A DNA stretch of 64,000 bases from assembly GCA_017577945.1 (NCBI GenBank), contig PKQS01000010.1:62001-126000 (forward strand), in the 5' to 3' direction. Of this stretch, positions 34,681 to 43,969 are shown one piece after another. Within the stretch, counting starts at the first letter, position 1, and each line of letters starts with the position of its first letter. The translations under genes were made by a program, and so were the position numbers. The DNA is from Bacillota bacterium. GTDB taxonomy: Bacteria > Bacillota > Limnochordia > Limnochordales > ZCTH02-B6. The notes under the pieces were generated by a model. The model saw only the letters and a list, made by a program, of their open reading frames with translations. It did no database searches and had not been told where the DNA came from.

Positions 34681-36057
34681 TTACTCGCCCGCCGGCCGCG
34701 GCTCGCCGCCCTCGCCGAGCCGGCGCAGCTCTTCCAGCCGCCGCCGGATGACGACCTCGAACCCCTGGTCGCTGGGCTCGTAAAACCGTTCGCCTTTCAC
34801 GTTGTCCGGCAAGTACTGCTGCGGCACGTAATGGCCGGGATAATCGTGCGGGTACTTGTACCCCGCGCCGTGCCCAAAGCGGCGGGCGCCAGGGTACGAG
34901 GCGTCGCGCAGGTGGATGGGCACCGGTTCCCAGCGCCGCTCGCGCACGGCCTGCAGCGCCTTGTCGATGGCCACGCAGGCCGCGTTGCTCTTGGGCGCCA
35001 CGGCGATATAGATGGCGGCCTGCGCCAGCGGGATGCGCGCTTCGGGCAAGCCGACGTGCTCGACGGCGGCCGCGGCGGCCGTAGCCACCAGCAGCGCCTG
35101 CGGATCCGCGTTGCCGACGTCTTCCGCCGCATGGATAATGAGCCGGCGGGCGATGGCCCGCGGATCTTCGCCGCCTTCCAGCATGCGCGCCAGCCAGTAG
35201 ACCGCCGCGTCGGGATCGGAGCCCCGCATGCTCTTGATGAAAGCCGACATGGTGTCGTAGTGCGCGTCCCCGTCGGGATCGTAGAGGATGCTGCGGGTCT
35301 GCACGGCGGTCCGCACGACCTCGGGCGTCACCACCAGCGGCGCGTCCGGCGGCGCTCCGGCGCGCCGCGCCTCGGCCTGCGCCAGCTCCACCGCCGCTTC
35401 CAGGCTGTTCAACACCGCGCGGGCATCGCCGTTGGCCGCCCGCAGCAGTTCCGCGAGGGCCGCGTCTTGCAATTGCACGTTGAGCCGGCCCAAGCCCCGC
35501 TCCGCGTCGGCCAGGGCGCGCCGCACGAGCTCCGCCAGCTGCTCGTCGCTCAACGCGTGCAAGCGCAAGATGCGCGTACGAGACAAGAGCGGGGCGTTGA
35601 CGGAAAAATAAGGATTCTCCGTGGTGGCACCGATGAGGATGATGGTGCCGTCTTCCACCGCCGGCAGCAACGCGTCTTGCTGCGCTTTGTTGAAGCGGTG
35701 GATTTCGTCAATGAACAGCACCGTGCGGCGCCCGTGGAACTTCAAGGCATCTTTGGCCTGCTCAATGACTTGACGCACGTCGGCGACGCCGCTGCCGACG
35801 GCGTTCAACTTCACAAAGTGGGCTTTCGTCGTCCGGGCGATGACTTCCGCGAGCGTCGTCTTGCCGGAGCCGGGCGGACCGTACAAAATCAGCGACGGCA
35901 GCCGGTCCGTCTCGATGGCCACCCGCAGCGGGCGTCCCGGTCCGATCAGATGCTCTTGGCCCAGCACTTCGTCCAGCGTGCGGGGCCGCATGCGCGTCGC
36001 CAGCGGCGCTGCCGCCCGGCGCGTTCGTTCCTCCGCCGCCGTGAACAAGTCACCCAT
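34681..36057 (-). CDS. rarA: Replication-associated recombination AAA ATPase RarA/MgsA
   Basis: The 458-residue ATPase has Walker A GPPGSGKTTLAEVIA, Walker B VLFIDEIHRFNKAQQD, sensor motif GATTENPYFSV, and the C-terminal tetramerisation block ending YKYPHDYPGHYVPQQYLPD. It binds single-stranded DNA ends at stalled forks. I use the ATG at 36057 after GAGGTGGG. It lies downstream of the 6S RNA gene; yrvN (rarA) is likewise near aspS and 6S-1 in Bacillus. Confidence 0.96.
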   Translation of the reverse strand: MGDLFTAAEERTRRAAAPLATRMRPRTLDEVLGQEHLIGPGRPLRVAIETDRLPSLILYGPPGSGKTTLAEVIARTTKAHFVKLNAVGSGVADVRQVIEQAKDALKFHGRRTVLFIDEIHRFNKAQQDALLPAVEDGTIILIGATTENPYFSVNAPLLSRTRILRLHALSDEQLAELVRRALADAERGLGRLNVQLQDAALAELLRAANGDARAVLNSLEAAVELAQAEARRAGAPPDAPLVVTPEVVRTAVQTRSILYDPDGDAHYDTMSAFIKSMRGSDPDAAVYWLARMLEGGEDPRAIARRLIIHAAEDVGNADPQALLVATAAAAAVEHVGLPEARIPLAQAAIYIAVAPKSNAACVAIDKALQAVRERRWEPVPIHLRDASYPGARRFGHGAGYKYPHDYPGHYVPQQYLPDNVKGERFYEPSDQGFEVVIRRRLEELRRLGEGGEPRPAGE

Positions 36058-36129
36058 GTTTCCCACCTCGCCGCCGCTGCCGCTCCCGGCCGCCCACACG
36101 GCCTCATCCGCTCGTCCCCATTATGGCAT

Positions 36130-36154
36130 AAAAAAACGGGAGTCGCCGCTCCCG
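36130..36154 (-). terminator. Intrinsic terminator of the 6S RNA gene
   Basis: CGGGAG / CTCCCG stem with a six-base loop followed by seven T on the minus strand. Confidence 0.85.
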
Positions 36155-36348
36155 AAAAGTGTCCCGCCATGCCGCTGACCCGGCCTTGGTGAACCCGCGC
36201 TCGGCAGGTGGGTGTCCTCCTGGACGCTTGTGGGCTTCCCTGCGTTCCAGGGCTTGCACGCCACGCCCAGAGCCCGGACTCCCTACGTGGTAGGTGTTCG
36301 GTCACGTTAAGGCCTCGGCATCTGGCGAACACAGCAGGACATCTATCT
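36130..36348 (-). ncRNA. ssrS: 6S RNA
   Basis: The 349-base gap between aspS and rarA holds no protein gene. A SigA promoter gives a transcript from about A36348 that ends at a strong terminator. The ends pair: GTCCTGC near the 5' end with GGCGGGAC shortly before the terminator, leaving a long interrupted stem with an open centre, the 6S shape. The mature RNA would be about 190 nt. Bacillus subtilis 6S-1 (bsrA) lies at the same place beside aspS. 6S RNA mimics an open promoter and binds SigA RNA polymerase in stationary phase. No covariance search could be run. Confidence 0.8.
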
Positions 36349-36354
36349 GCTTTC

Positions 36355-36383
36355 ATCATACCATAGCCGCCGCCGGGCGGCAA
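36355..36383 (-). promoter_or_regulatory. SigA promoter of the 6S RNA gene
   Basis: TTGCCG (36383-36378), 17 bases, TATGAT (36360-36355) on the minus strand. The -35 element matches that of the OLE RNA promoter. Confidence 0.75.
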
Positions 36384-36406
36384 CCCGCGCGGCGGCTTGA
36401 TCGTCG

Positions 36407-38200
36407 CTAGCTCCGGGCCGGCGGCGGCGCCGCGACCCGGATGTGAAGTTCCTTGAGCTGCTCCTCGTCCACAGGCGCAGGCGCTTGCGTCAAAAGGCAC
36501 GTCGCGCTTTGGGTCTTCGGGAAAGCGATGACGTCGCGGATGTTGTCGGTGCCGACCAGCAACATAATCAGCCGGTCGAAACCGAACGCCAGGCCCCCGT
36601 GCGGCGGCGTGCCGTGCTCGAAGGCATCCAGCAGAAAGCCGAACTTGTCGCGCGCCTGCTCGTCGGACAGGCCCAGCACGCGGAATACCTTCTCCTGCAC
36701 GTCGCGCCGGTGAATCCGGATGCTGCCGCCGCCCAGCTCGTACCCGTTGATGACCAGGTCGTAGGCTTTCGCCCGCACCGCGGCCGGATTCGTGTCCAGC
36801 AGCTCGATGTCTTCATCGACCGGCGAGGTGAACGGGTGGTGAGCCGACTCCAACTTGCCAGTTTCCGGATCCCGGTGGAACAGCGGCCAGTCGACGATCC
36901 ACACCGGCGCGAACGTCATCGGATCCGGCTTATAGATCTGCCGGCCCAAGCGCAGGCGCAGCCGTCCTAGGATCTCCGCCGCCACCTCCCTCTGATCTGC
37001 GGCGAAGAGCAGCAAGTCGCCCGGCTCGGCTTGCGCCGCCTTCAGGACGGCCTGCAGCACCTCTTCGGACAAGAACTTGGCGATGGGCGAGCGAACGCCG
37101 CCGGCCTCCACGGCCATCCAAGCCAGCCCCTTGGCGCCCCACTGCTTGGCCAACTCCGTCAGCTCGTCCAGCTCGCGCCGGCTCATGTCGCCCTTGCCCT
37201 TGACGTTGAGCACTTTGACGCGACCGCCCTGCCGCAGGGCCGACGTGAACACGCGGAACTCGCTGCCGCGGACGATCTCGGAAACGTCCACCAGCTCCAT
37301 GGGAAAGCGCAAGTCCGGCTTGTCGCTGCCGAAACGGTCGATGGCGTCGTCGTAGCGCAGGCGCGGGAACGGCGTCGGCAGCTCGATGCCGGCGGCTTCG
37401 CGGAAGACGTAAACGATGAGGCGCTCCATAATCGACATGACGTCTTCCGCCTCGACGAAAGACATTTCAACGTCGAGCTGGGTAAACTCGGGCTGGCGGT
37501 CCGCCCGCAAGTCTTCGTCGCGGAAGCAGCGCACGATCTGGAAATACCGGTCAAAGCCGGCCACCATCAGCAGCTGCTTGAACAGCTGCGGCGACTGCGG
37601 AAGAGCGTAAAAGTGGCCGGGGTGAAGGCGGCTCGGCACCAAGTAGTCCCGCGCGCCTTCGGGCGTGCTGCGGGTAAGCATGGGCGTCTCGATCTCAAGG
37701 AAGCCCTCGGCGTCCAGGAAATCCCGCACCGCCTTGGCCGCCTTGTGCCGCACGATGAAGACCCGCTGCATCGACGGGCGGCGCAAGTCGAGAAAGCGGT
37801 AGCGCAGCCGGACTGCCTCGTCGACGTCGATCCGGTCGGAAATGCTGAACGGGAGCGTGCCGGCGCGGTTGAGGACCTGCACGTGCGTCGCGTCGACTTC
37901 GATGTCGCCCGTGGGCAGCTCGGGATTCTCCGCTCCCGGAATGCGCCGCCGCACCTTCCCGCGCACCGACACGACGTACTCGTTGCGCAGCGTCTCCGCG
38001 ACCGCAAAGGCCTCAGCGTCCGTCTGCGGGCTGAACACCAGCTGGACAATCCCGCTGCGGTCGCGCAAGTCGACGAAAATGAGTCCCCCGTGGTCCCGCC
38101 GGCGGTGCACCCAGCCGTTCAGGATCACTTCTTGGCCTACGTGCTCGAGCCGAAGCTCGCCGCATCCATGCGTACGCTGCCACCTAGTCGACGGCGCCAT
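36407..38200 (-). CDS. aspS: Aspartyl-tRNA synthetase, bacterial type
   Basis: The 597-residue enzyme has an N-terminal OB-fold for the anticodon (VGQEVILNGWVHRRRDHGG), class II motifs (RYRFLDLRRPSMQ, FRDEDLRADRQPEFTQLD) and the bacterial GAD insertion (about 290-420), then motif 3 GLAFGFDRLIMLL. I use the ATG at 38200 with GAGGAGCG ten bases upstream. A longer frame continues into hisS and is discarded. It follows hisS after two bases, so the two synthetases form one unit. Confidence 0.97.
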   Translation of the reverse strand: MAPSTRWQRTHGCGELRLEHVGQEVILNGWVHRRRDHGGLIFVDLRDRSGIVQLVFSPQTDAEAFAVAETLRNEYVVSVRGKVRRRIPGAENPELPTGDIEVDATHVQVLNRAGTLPFSISDRIDVDEAVRLRYRFLDLRRPSMQRVFIVRHKAAKAVRDFLDAEGFLEIETPMLTRSTPEGARDYLVPSRLHPGHFYALPQSPQLFKQLLMVAGFDRYFQIVRCFRDEDLRADRQPEFTQLDVEMSFVEAEDVMSIMERLIVYVFREAAGIELPTPFPRLRYDDAIDRFGSDKPDLRFPMELVDVSEIVRGSEFRVFTSALRQGGRVKVLNVKGKGDMSRRELDELTELAKQWGAKGLAWMAVEAGGVRSPIAKFLSEEVLQAVLKAAQAEPGDLLLFAADQREVAAEILGRLRLRLGRQIYKPDPMTFAPVWIVDWPLFHRDPETGKLESAHHPFTSPVDEDIELLDTNPAAVRAKAYDLVINGYELGGGSIRIHRRDVQEKVFRVLGLSDEQARDKFGFLLDAFEHGTPPHGGLAFGFDRLIMLLVGTDNIRDVIAFPKTQSATCLLTQAPAPVDEEQLKELHIRVAAPPPARS

Positions 38201-38202
38201 CT

Positions 38203-39468
38203 CTATACCACGCTCCTCGCTGCAGCCATTGCGTCCAGGATTTCCTCGGCGCGCACGACCCGCTCTTCGCCCGTGCGCATGTCGCGCAACCGAATCGTGC
38301 CCGCAGCGGCTTCTTCGTCGCCGACGATGAGCGTCACCGGCACGCCCAGCCGGTTGGCCTGGCGCATTTGCCCTTTCAGGCTGCGCCCCATGTAGTCCAA
38401 ATCCACCCGCAACCCGGCCCGGCGCAGTTTTTCCGCCAGCGCCACGCCGACCCGGCGCCCCGCCTGGCCCAGCGTGGCGACGTACACGTCGAATGCCGGG
38501 GCAGCCTCCTGTTCCCCGGGCGACAGGGCCAGCAACAGGCGCTCCATGCCGGCCGCGAAGCCGACGGCCGGCGTCGGCGGGCCGCCCAGCGTCTCCACCA
38601 GCCCGTCGTAGCGGCCGCCGCCGCCAATGGCGTCCTGCGCGCCGAGCCGCGGCGACACGAACTCGAATACCGTCCGCGTGTAGTAGTCGAGCCCCCGCAC
38701 CAGCCGGGGCGTGAGGACGTACGCCATGCCCAAATCGTCCAGGTAGGCGCGCACTTGGCGGAAGTGCTCTGCGCACTCGCCGCACAACGCGTCGAGAATG
38801 GAAGGCACGTCCCGGGTAAGCGCCCGGCACTCGTCCCGCTTGCAGTCCAGCACCCGCAGCGGGTTCCGTTCCAGCCGCTCCTGGCAGCTGGCGCAGAGCC
38901 GGTCTTTGACGGGCGCCAGCGCTTCCTGCAGCCGCTGCACGTAGGCGGGCCGGCAGGCCGGGCAGCCGATGCTGTTCAGGTGAATGGTGTATTCGTTCAA
39001 CCCGATGCGCCGCAGCAAGGCGGCGAAGAGGGAAATGACCTCCACGTCCACGGCCGGATCGGCGCTGCCGATGCACTCGACGCCCAGGTGGTGGAACTGC
39101 CGGGCGCGTCCGGCCTGCGGCCGCTCGTAACGAAACATGGGCCCGGTGTAAAACAACTTGACAGGTTGCGCTTCCGCTCCGAGATTCCGCTCCAGATAAG
39201 CGCGCACGACGCCTGCCGTGCCCTCGGGCCGCAGCGTCAAGCTGCGCCCGCCCCGGTCCTCGAAGGTGTACATCTCTTTCGACACGACGTCCGTGTACGT
39301 GCCGATGCCGCGGGCAAACACTTCCGTGTGCTCGAAGATGGGTGTGCGGATTTCCCCGTAGCCGTACAAGGCGCACACTTCGCGGAACGCGGCCTCCAGC
39401 GCCGCCCACCGGCGCGCCTCCGAGGGCAGGATGTCCGTAGTCCCTCGCGGCGCCGTCAAATACGCCAC
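38203..39468 (-). CDS. hisS: Histidyl-tRNA synthetase
   Basis: The 421-residue class II enzyme has APRGTTDILPSEA at the start, LRPEGTAGVVRAYLE, FRYERPQAGRARQFHHLGVE, the histidine motif RGLDYYTRTVFEF and GGGGRYDGLVE. A Cys-rich insertion (CPAC, CASC, CKRDEC, CGEC at about 170-235) is typical of this branch. The start is GTG 39468 after GGGGTGA; TTG 39474 is less well spaced. A 12-pair hairpin lies just upstream. Confidence 0.96.
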   Translation of the reverse strand: MAYLTAPRGTTDILPSEARRWAALEAAFREVCALYGYGEIRTPIFEHTEVFARGIGTYTDVVSKEMYTFEDRGGRSLTLRPEGTAGVVRAYLERNLGAEAQPVKLFYTGPMFRYERPQAGRARQFHHLGVECIGSADPAVDVEVISLFAALLRRIGLNEYTIHLNSIGCPACRPAYVQRLQEALAPVKDRLCASCQERLERNPLRVLDCKRDECRALTRDVPSILDALCGECAEHFRQVRAYLDDLGMAYVLTPRLVRGLDYYTRTVFEFVSPRLGAQDAIGGGGRYDGLVETLGGPPTPAVGFAAGMERLLLALSPGEQEAAPAFDVYVATLGQAGRRVGVALAEKLRRAGLRVDLDYMGRSLKGQMRQANRLGVPVTLIVGDEEAAAGTIRLRDMRTGEERVVRAEEILDAMAAARSVV

Positions 39469-39497
39469 CGTCAATCACCCCAGCCATTGGATAGAAC

Positions 39498-39525
39498 TAG
39501 GCGGAATCCACCCGGATTCCGCCTA
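39498..39525. repeat. Perfect 12-pair hairpin before hisS
   Basis: TAGGCGGAATCC and its exact complement flank a four-base loop, 30 bases upstream of hisS. No T run follows on either strand, so it is not a standard terminator. The 115-base gap around it holds no gene or T-box. Confidence 0.6.
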
Positions 39526-39589
39526 AGCCGTCAAGGTCCCCTCATGCGCGTCAGGGTCAGGACGCCGAGCCGGCGCCCTCCCGCCGCGC

Positions 39590-40729
39590 TTACTCGTTCG
39601 AATTGTCCTGTTCGCTCTGCGGCGCCGGCGGCTCCGCTTGCGCCTCCGCGGCCGGCGCCTCGGCCGCGGCGCCCTCGCCTTCCGCGCCGGCGGGCTCTGC
39701 CGTGGCCGCGGGCTGCAGCGCCTGCAGCCGTTCCATGGCCGCTTGGGCGTCCTCGGTCAGGCCCATGTTCATGAACAGCTGCGCCAACGTGAACTGCAGT
39801 GCGGCGTTCGCAGCGAACTGCTCGCCCGTCTCCCTCAGCACGGCGGCCGCGTCTTCGTCGCGGCCCGCGTCCAAGTACGCCAGCGCCAGCGTAATGCGCA
39901 GATCGGCGTCCTGGTCGTTCAGATCCACCGCTTGCTCGTATTCGGCCACGGCTTCATCGATACGCCCCAGCTCCTGGTATACGGAACCGAGCGCCAGGTG
40001 CAGGTAGGCGTCGAACGGATTCTCGGCGATGGCTTGCTCGTAGGCGGCGATGGCCTCCTCCAGGCGGCCCTGCCGCACCAGGTCGTGGGCCCGCAGCCGC
40101 GTATCGTGGATGACGATCTCGGCCTGCGCCCACAGCTCGTCGAGCCACTTGCGCAGCTCCTCCGACTGCGCCGCCTGGCGCAGCGCCTCGATGGACTCTT
40201 CGTCCAGCTCAGCCAGCTCTTCTTCCGTCAGGTTGAGCTGCGCCCGGGCCATGACCTGCTCCTGCAGCTTCTGCAGCCGCAAGTCCTCGCGAATCATCTC
40301 CCGCAGTTCGCGCTCCGTCAGGCCGCTTCGAATGAGAGCCTGGCGGTAGGCGGACTCGTCGGAGAACGACGCCTTGAGGTCGTTCAGCACCGCCGTAATC
40401 TCGTCGTTGCTGACCGGCAGCGCCGCCTTCTCCGCCGCTTCATACATTAGTTGCGTCTCAATGAGGCTGCGCAGCGACAGGTACATGAGCTCGTCGGCCA
40501 CCGAGCCTTGCACCGCGCCGAACAGCGTGCGGTACACCTGGGCGTTGCTGGCATACGCCCGCTGGAACTGGGCGTACGTGATGTTGCGTCCGTTGACGGT
40601 CGCGATGGGCGGCGAGTCCGTCTGGGTAACTTGCCCGGCGCCCACGTAGAAGACGGTCGTCACGACGAATGCCAGGACGATGACGAGAATAATCCAGCGC
40701 ACTTGTTTGCGCAGCTTTTCGAAAAACAT
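39590..40729 (-). CDS. Membrane-anchored SurA_N-domain protein with TPR repeats
   Basis: The 379-residue protein has one N-terminal membrane anchor (about 12-32), a SurA N-like helical domain (about 40-180, starting PPIATVNGRNITYAQFQRAY) and at least three TPR repeats (about 215-335, e.g. QGRLEEAIAAYEQAIAENP). The tail is Pro/Ala/Glu-rich. The parvulin isomerase domain that normally follows SurA_N is missing. It is probably an extracytoplasmic chaperone or assembly factor (inference). It lies between dtd and hisS with gaps of 69 and 121 bases. Confidence 0.8.
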   Translation of the reverse strand: MFFEKLRKQVRWIILVIVLAFVVTTVFYVGAGQVTQTDSPPIATVNGRNITYAQFQRAYASNAQVYRTLFGAVQGSVADELMYLSLRSLIETQLMYEAAEKAALPVSNDEITAVLNDLKASFSDESAYRQALIRSGLTERELREMIREDLRLQKLQEQVMARAQLNLTEEELAELDEESIEALRQAAQSEELRKWLDELWAQAEIVIHDTRLRAHDLVRQGRLEEAIAAYEQAIAENPFDAYLHLALGSVYQELGRIDEAVAEYEQAVDLNDQDADLRITLALAYLDAGRDEDAAAVLRETGEQFAANAALQFTLAQLFMNMGLTEDAQAAMERLQALQPAATAEPAGAEGEGAAAEAPAAEAQAEPPAPQSEQDNSNE

Positions 40730-40798
40730 GGGCGCATCCGCCCTCCTCCGGCCTTAGTACGGCTGCCCGAAGCCATTGCCCAACAATTCTACTGCAAA

Positions 40799-41242
40799 TC
40801 ATGAAAAGGTGTCAAACAACAGCGTCACCGGTCCGTCGTTGACGAGCCGCACGTGCATGTGAGCGCCGAAACGCCCGCTCTGTACCGAATAGCCGCGCCG
40901 CCGCAGCTCCTCGATGACCCGCTCGTACAGCCGCCGCGCCTGTTCGGGAGGCGCCGCGTCCGTAAAACTCGGGCGGCGTCCCTTGCGGATATCGCCGTAC
41001 AGCGTGAACTGGGAAACGACAAGAAACTCGCCGCCGACGTCCGCGATGGATAAATTCATCTTCCCCGCTTCGTCTTCGAAAATTCGCAGGTGGGCCAGCT
41101 TGTCCGCCATCGCGACGGCGTGTTTCTCGTCGTCGGCGTGCGTGACTCCCAGCAGCACCAGCAGTCCCCGCCCGATGGACGCGATTTCCTCGCCGTCCAC
41201 CTCCACCGACGCCGCCGCGACGCGCTGGATGACCGCGCGCAA
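40799..41242 (-). CDS. dtd: D-aminoacyl-tRNA deacylase
   Basis: The 147-residue enzyme frees D-amino acids from mischarged t[20 protein letters not shown] at the start, [17 protein letters not shown] and VNDGPVT (with the Gly-cis-Pro loop) are the family motifs. I start at TTG 41242, preceded by AAAGAGG. A longer frame upstream runs through relA and is discarded. dtd follows relA by 20 bases, as in Bacillus. Confidence 0.95.
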   Translation of the reverse strand: MRAVIQRVAAASVEVDGEEIASIGRGLLVLLGVTHADDEKHAVAMADKLAHLRIFEDEAGKMNLSIADVGGEFLVVSQFTLYGDIRKGRRPSFTDAAPPEQARRLYERVIEELRRRGYSVQSGRFGAHMHVRLVNDGPVTLLFDTFS

Positions 41243-41262
41243 GCCTCTTTTCCCCCAATCGC

Positions 41263-43434
41263 TCAGCTCGGACGGGCCCGTTCGACGTGCAGGACCCCTT
41301 CCACTTGCTTGATGCGGTTGATGACGTTCTTCATGTGCTCCACATCGTGAATGTCGACGATGATGTTGATCGTGGCGATTCTCTGCCGGTCCGTGCGGGC
41401 GTTGACGGCACCGACGCTCGTGATGCCGTCGTTGATGGACTCGATGATGTTGGCCAGCAAGTTGGCGCGATCGACGGCTTCCACCAAAATCTCCACGGGG
41501 TACGTCCCCGACGGATCCCGTTCCCATCGGACCTCGATGCGCCGTCCTTCGTCGTTCAGCGCCAAAAGATTCGGGCAGTCGCGGCGATGCACCGACACGC
41601 CGCGGCCGCGGGTGATGTAGCCCACGATTTCGTCGCCCGGCACCGGGTTGCAGCAGCGGGAGAAACGCACGAGCACGTTCTCGACGCCTTCGACGATGAC
41701 GCCGCGGTGGTGCACCTCCGGCCGCCCGCCGGGGTGGGCGCCGTTCTTGCGCTGCCGCTCCCGCACCTGGCGCCGGCGCGCCTCCAGCTCCTGGCGCCCG
41801 ATGAGCCGCGACAGCACCTGCGCCACCGTTACCTTGCCGAAGCCGACGCCGGCGTACAAGTCGTCCGCGTCCGCCAAGCCGTACCGCTTGGCCACCTCGT
41901 CGAGCCGATCCACCTTGAACACTTCGGCGGGCTCCAGGCCGAGGCGCTTCGCCTCGCGCTCGAGCATCTCCTTGCCGCGGGCCTTGCTTTCCTCGCGGTG
42001 GAGCTCCTTGAAATAGCTGCGAATCTTGCTGCGGGCCTTCGACGTCTTGACGATGGACAGCCAGTCCTGCGACGGCCGAGCGTTTTTCGAAGTCAAAATC
42101 TCGACGAATTCGCCGTTTTGCAGGCGATAGTCGAGCGGCACCATCTTGCCGTTGACCCGCGCGCCGACGCAGTGCATGCCGATGTCGGTGTGCACCGCGA
42201 AGGCGAAGTCGATGGGCGTCGAGCCGGCCGGCAAGCTCTTGACGTCGCCCTTGGGCGTGAAAACGAACACTTCGTCTTCGAACAAGTCGATCTTGAGCGT
42301 CTCCATGAATTCCTGCGGGTCTTTCATCTCCCGCAGCCATTCCATCACTTGCCGGAGCCAGGCCACCTTTTCCTCGAATTCGCTGCTGCTGCGCCCTTCC
42401 TTGTACAGCCAGTGGGCGGCGATACCCATCTCCGCCACGCGGTGCATTTCGTGGGTGCGAATCTGGATCTCCAGCGGCTCGCCGCTCGGGCCCACCACCG
42501 TCGTGTGCAGCGATTGGTACATGTTGGACTTGGGCATGGCGATGTAGTCTTTGAAGCGGCCGGGAATCGGCTTCCACATCGTGTGAACCAAGCCGAGGAC
42601 CCCGTAGCAGTCCTTCACGGTGTCGACGATGACGCGCACCGCCATCAGGTCGTAAATCTTGCTCAAGTCGGTCCCTTGCCGCTTCAGCTTTTGCCAGATG
42701 CTGTACAGGTGCTTCGGGCGCCCTTGCAGCGTCGCCTGGATGCCCACTTCCTTCAGCCGGGCCTGCAGCTGCTCGATGACGCTCTGGATTTCCTTCTCCC
42801 GCTGCTCGCGCCGCTTGGCGATTTGCCGCACCAGCTCCGCGTACTCATCGGGGTACAAGGTGCGAAACGCCAAATCTTCCATTTCCCATTTAATGGACCA
42901 CATGCCGAGCCGGTGCGCCAGCGGCGCGTAAATCTCCAGCGTCTCCGTGGCGATGCGGCGTTGCCGCTCCGCCGACAAATGCCGCAGCGTCCGCATGTTG
43001 TGCAGGCGGTCGGCCAGCTTGATGACGATGACCCGCAAGTCCTCGGCCATCGCGAGGAACATCTTGCGCAGCGAGCGCGCCTGCTGCTCTTCCCGGGTCA
43101 TGAAGGAGATCTTGGCCAGCTTGGTGACGCCTTCAACCAGCCGCGCCACCGGCTCGCCGAACTGCTCGGCCAAGACCTCCCGCGTGACGGACGTATCCTC
43201 GAGGACGTCGTGCAGCAAGCCCGCGACGATGGTGTCGACGTCCATCTGCAAATCGGCCAGAATGAGCGCGACTTCGTACGGGTGCTGGAAATACTCCTCG
43301 CCCGAGTCCCGATACTGCCCCGCGTGGGCCTGGCGCGCGAATTCCATGGCCCGCTGCACGCGGCTGATGTCCGCGTCGGGGTAGTATGATAGAATCTTTT
43401 GCGTCAGCGCGTCATTCGGCATCGCCGTCGACAC
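41263..43434 (-). CDS. relA: Bifunctional (p)ppGpp synthetase/hydrolase RelA/SpoT
   Basis: The 723-residue RSH protein has the HD hydrolase domain (LLHDVLEDT, His75-Asp76), the synthetase domain ([18 protein letters not shown]), a TGS domain ([18 protein letters not shown]), a Cys-containing helical/ZFD region ([16 protein letters not shown]) and a C-terminal ACT domain. Both catalytic halves look intact, so it can make and break (p)ppGpp. It lies between apt and dtd, its usual place. The start may be ATG at codon five. Confidence 0.97.
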   Translation of the reverse strand: MSTAMPNDALTQKILSYYPDADISRVQRAMEFARQAHAGQYRDSGEEYFQHPYEVALILADLQMDVDTIVAGLLHDVLEDTSVTREVLAEQFGEPVARLVEGVTKLAKISFMTREEQQARSLRKMFLAMAEDLRVIVIKLADRLHNMRTLRHLSAERQRRIATETLEIYAPLAHRLGMWSIKWEMEDLAFRTLYPDEYAELVRQIAKRREQREKEIQSVIEQLQARLKEVGIQATLQGRPKHLYSIWQKLKRQGTDLSKIYDLMAVRVIVDTVKDCYGVLGLVHTMWKPIPGRFKDYIAMPKSNMYQSLHTTVVGPSGEPLEIQIRTHEMHRVAEMGIAAHWLYKEGRSSSEFEEKVAWLRQVMEWLREMKDPQEFMETLKIDLFEDEVFVFTPKGDVKSLPAGSTPIDFAFAVHTDIGMHCVGARVNGKMVPLDYRLQNGEFVEILTSKNARPSQDWLSIVKTSKARSKIRSYFKELHREESKARGKEMLEREAKRLGLEPAEVFKVDRLDEVAKRYGLADADDLYAGVGFGKVTVAQVLSRLIGRQELEARRRQVRERQRKNGAHPGGRPEVHHRGVIVEGVENVLVRFSRCCNPVPGDEIVGYITRGRGVSVHRRDCPNLLALNDEGRRIEVRWERDPSGTYPVEILVEAVDRANLLANIIESINDGITSVGAVNARTDRQRIATINIIVDIHDVEHMKNVINRIKQVEGVLHVERARPS

Positions 43435-43450
43435 CGCCGGATCTGGCCGG

Positions 43451-43969
43451 CTACTTGTCGTACTGCACCAGCGAGAACACGTCGTAGCCTTTCAGCCGCT
43501 CCCGTCCGCCGAGATAGGTCAACTCAATCAGAAAGCCGAACCCGACGATCCGCCCCTGCAGCTGCTCGACCAGCTGGGCCGTGGCGGACATGGTGCCGCC
43601 GGTGGCCAGCAAGTCGTCGACGATGGCCACGGGCATCCCGGGCTCAATGGAATCGACGTGCATCTCGAGCCGGTCCCGCCCGTATTCGAGTTCGTACTCC
43701 ACGCTGATCTTCTCCGCCGGCAGCTTGCCCGCTTTCCGCACGAGCACGAAACCGACGCCGAGTTCGTACGCCAGCGGCGCGCCGAGCAGAAAGCCGCGCG
43801 ATTCTACGCCCACGATGCGCTGCGGCTTTTTCGGGCCGAAATGCTCGGCCATGCGCTTGACGATATACCGCAGCGCCTCGCCGTTGGTCATGACCGTCGT
43901 AACATCTTTAAAATTTACGCCCGGCTTAGGAAAGTCCGGCACTTCCCGAATGAGCGCCCGCAAATCCAT
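43451..43969 (-). CDS. apt: Adenine phosphoribosyltransferase
   Basis: The 172-residue enzyme salvages adenine to AMP. The start IREVPDFPKPGVNFKDVTT, the GVESRGFLLGAPLA block and the PRPP loop VAIVDDLLATGGTMSAT are all typical. It overlaps the recJ end by 44 bases and precedes relA, as in Bacillus. Confidence 0.97.
   Translation of the reverse strand: MDLRALIREVPDFPKPGVNFKDVTTVMTNGEALRYIVKRMAEHFGPKKPQRIVGVESRGFLLGAPLAYELGVGFVLVRKAGKLPAEKISVEYELEYGRDRLEMHVDSIEPGMPVAIVDDLLATGGTMSATAQLVEQLQGRIVGFGFLIELTYLGGRERLKGYDVFSLVQYDK

Noticed and set aside
36058..36131. CATAAT as a promoter for rarA
   Set aside because: The -35 position falls in the 6S terminator and has no match.
39475..39589. T-box riboswitch for hisS-aspS
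   Set aside because: Only 115 bases, no AGGGTGGNACCGCG element; just a hairpin without T run.
41287..43389. 700-codon plus-strand frame opposite relA
   Set aside because: Shadow of relA; no ribosome site and no recognisable domain.
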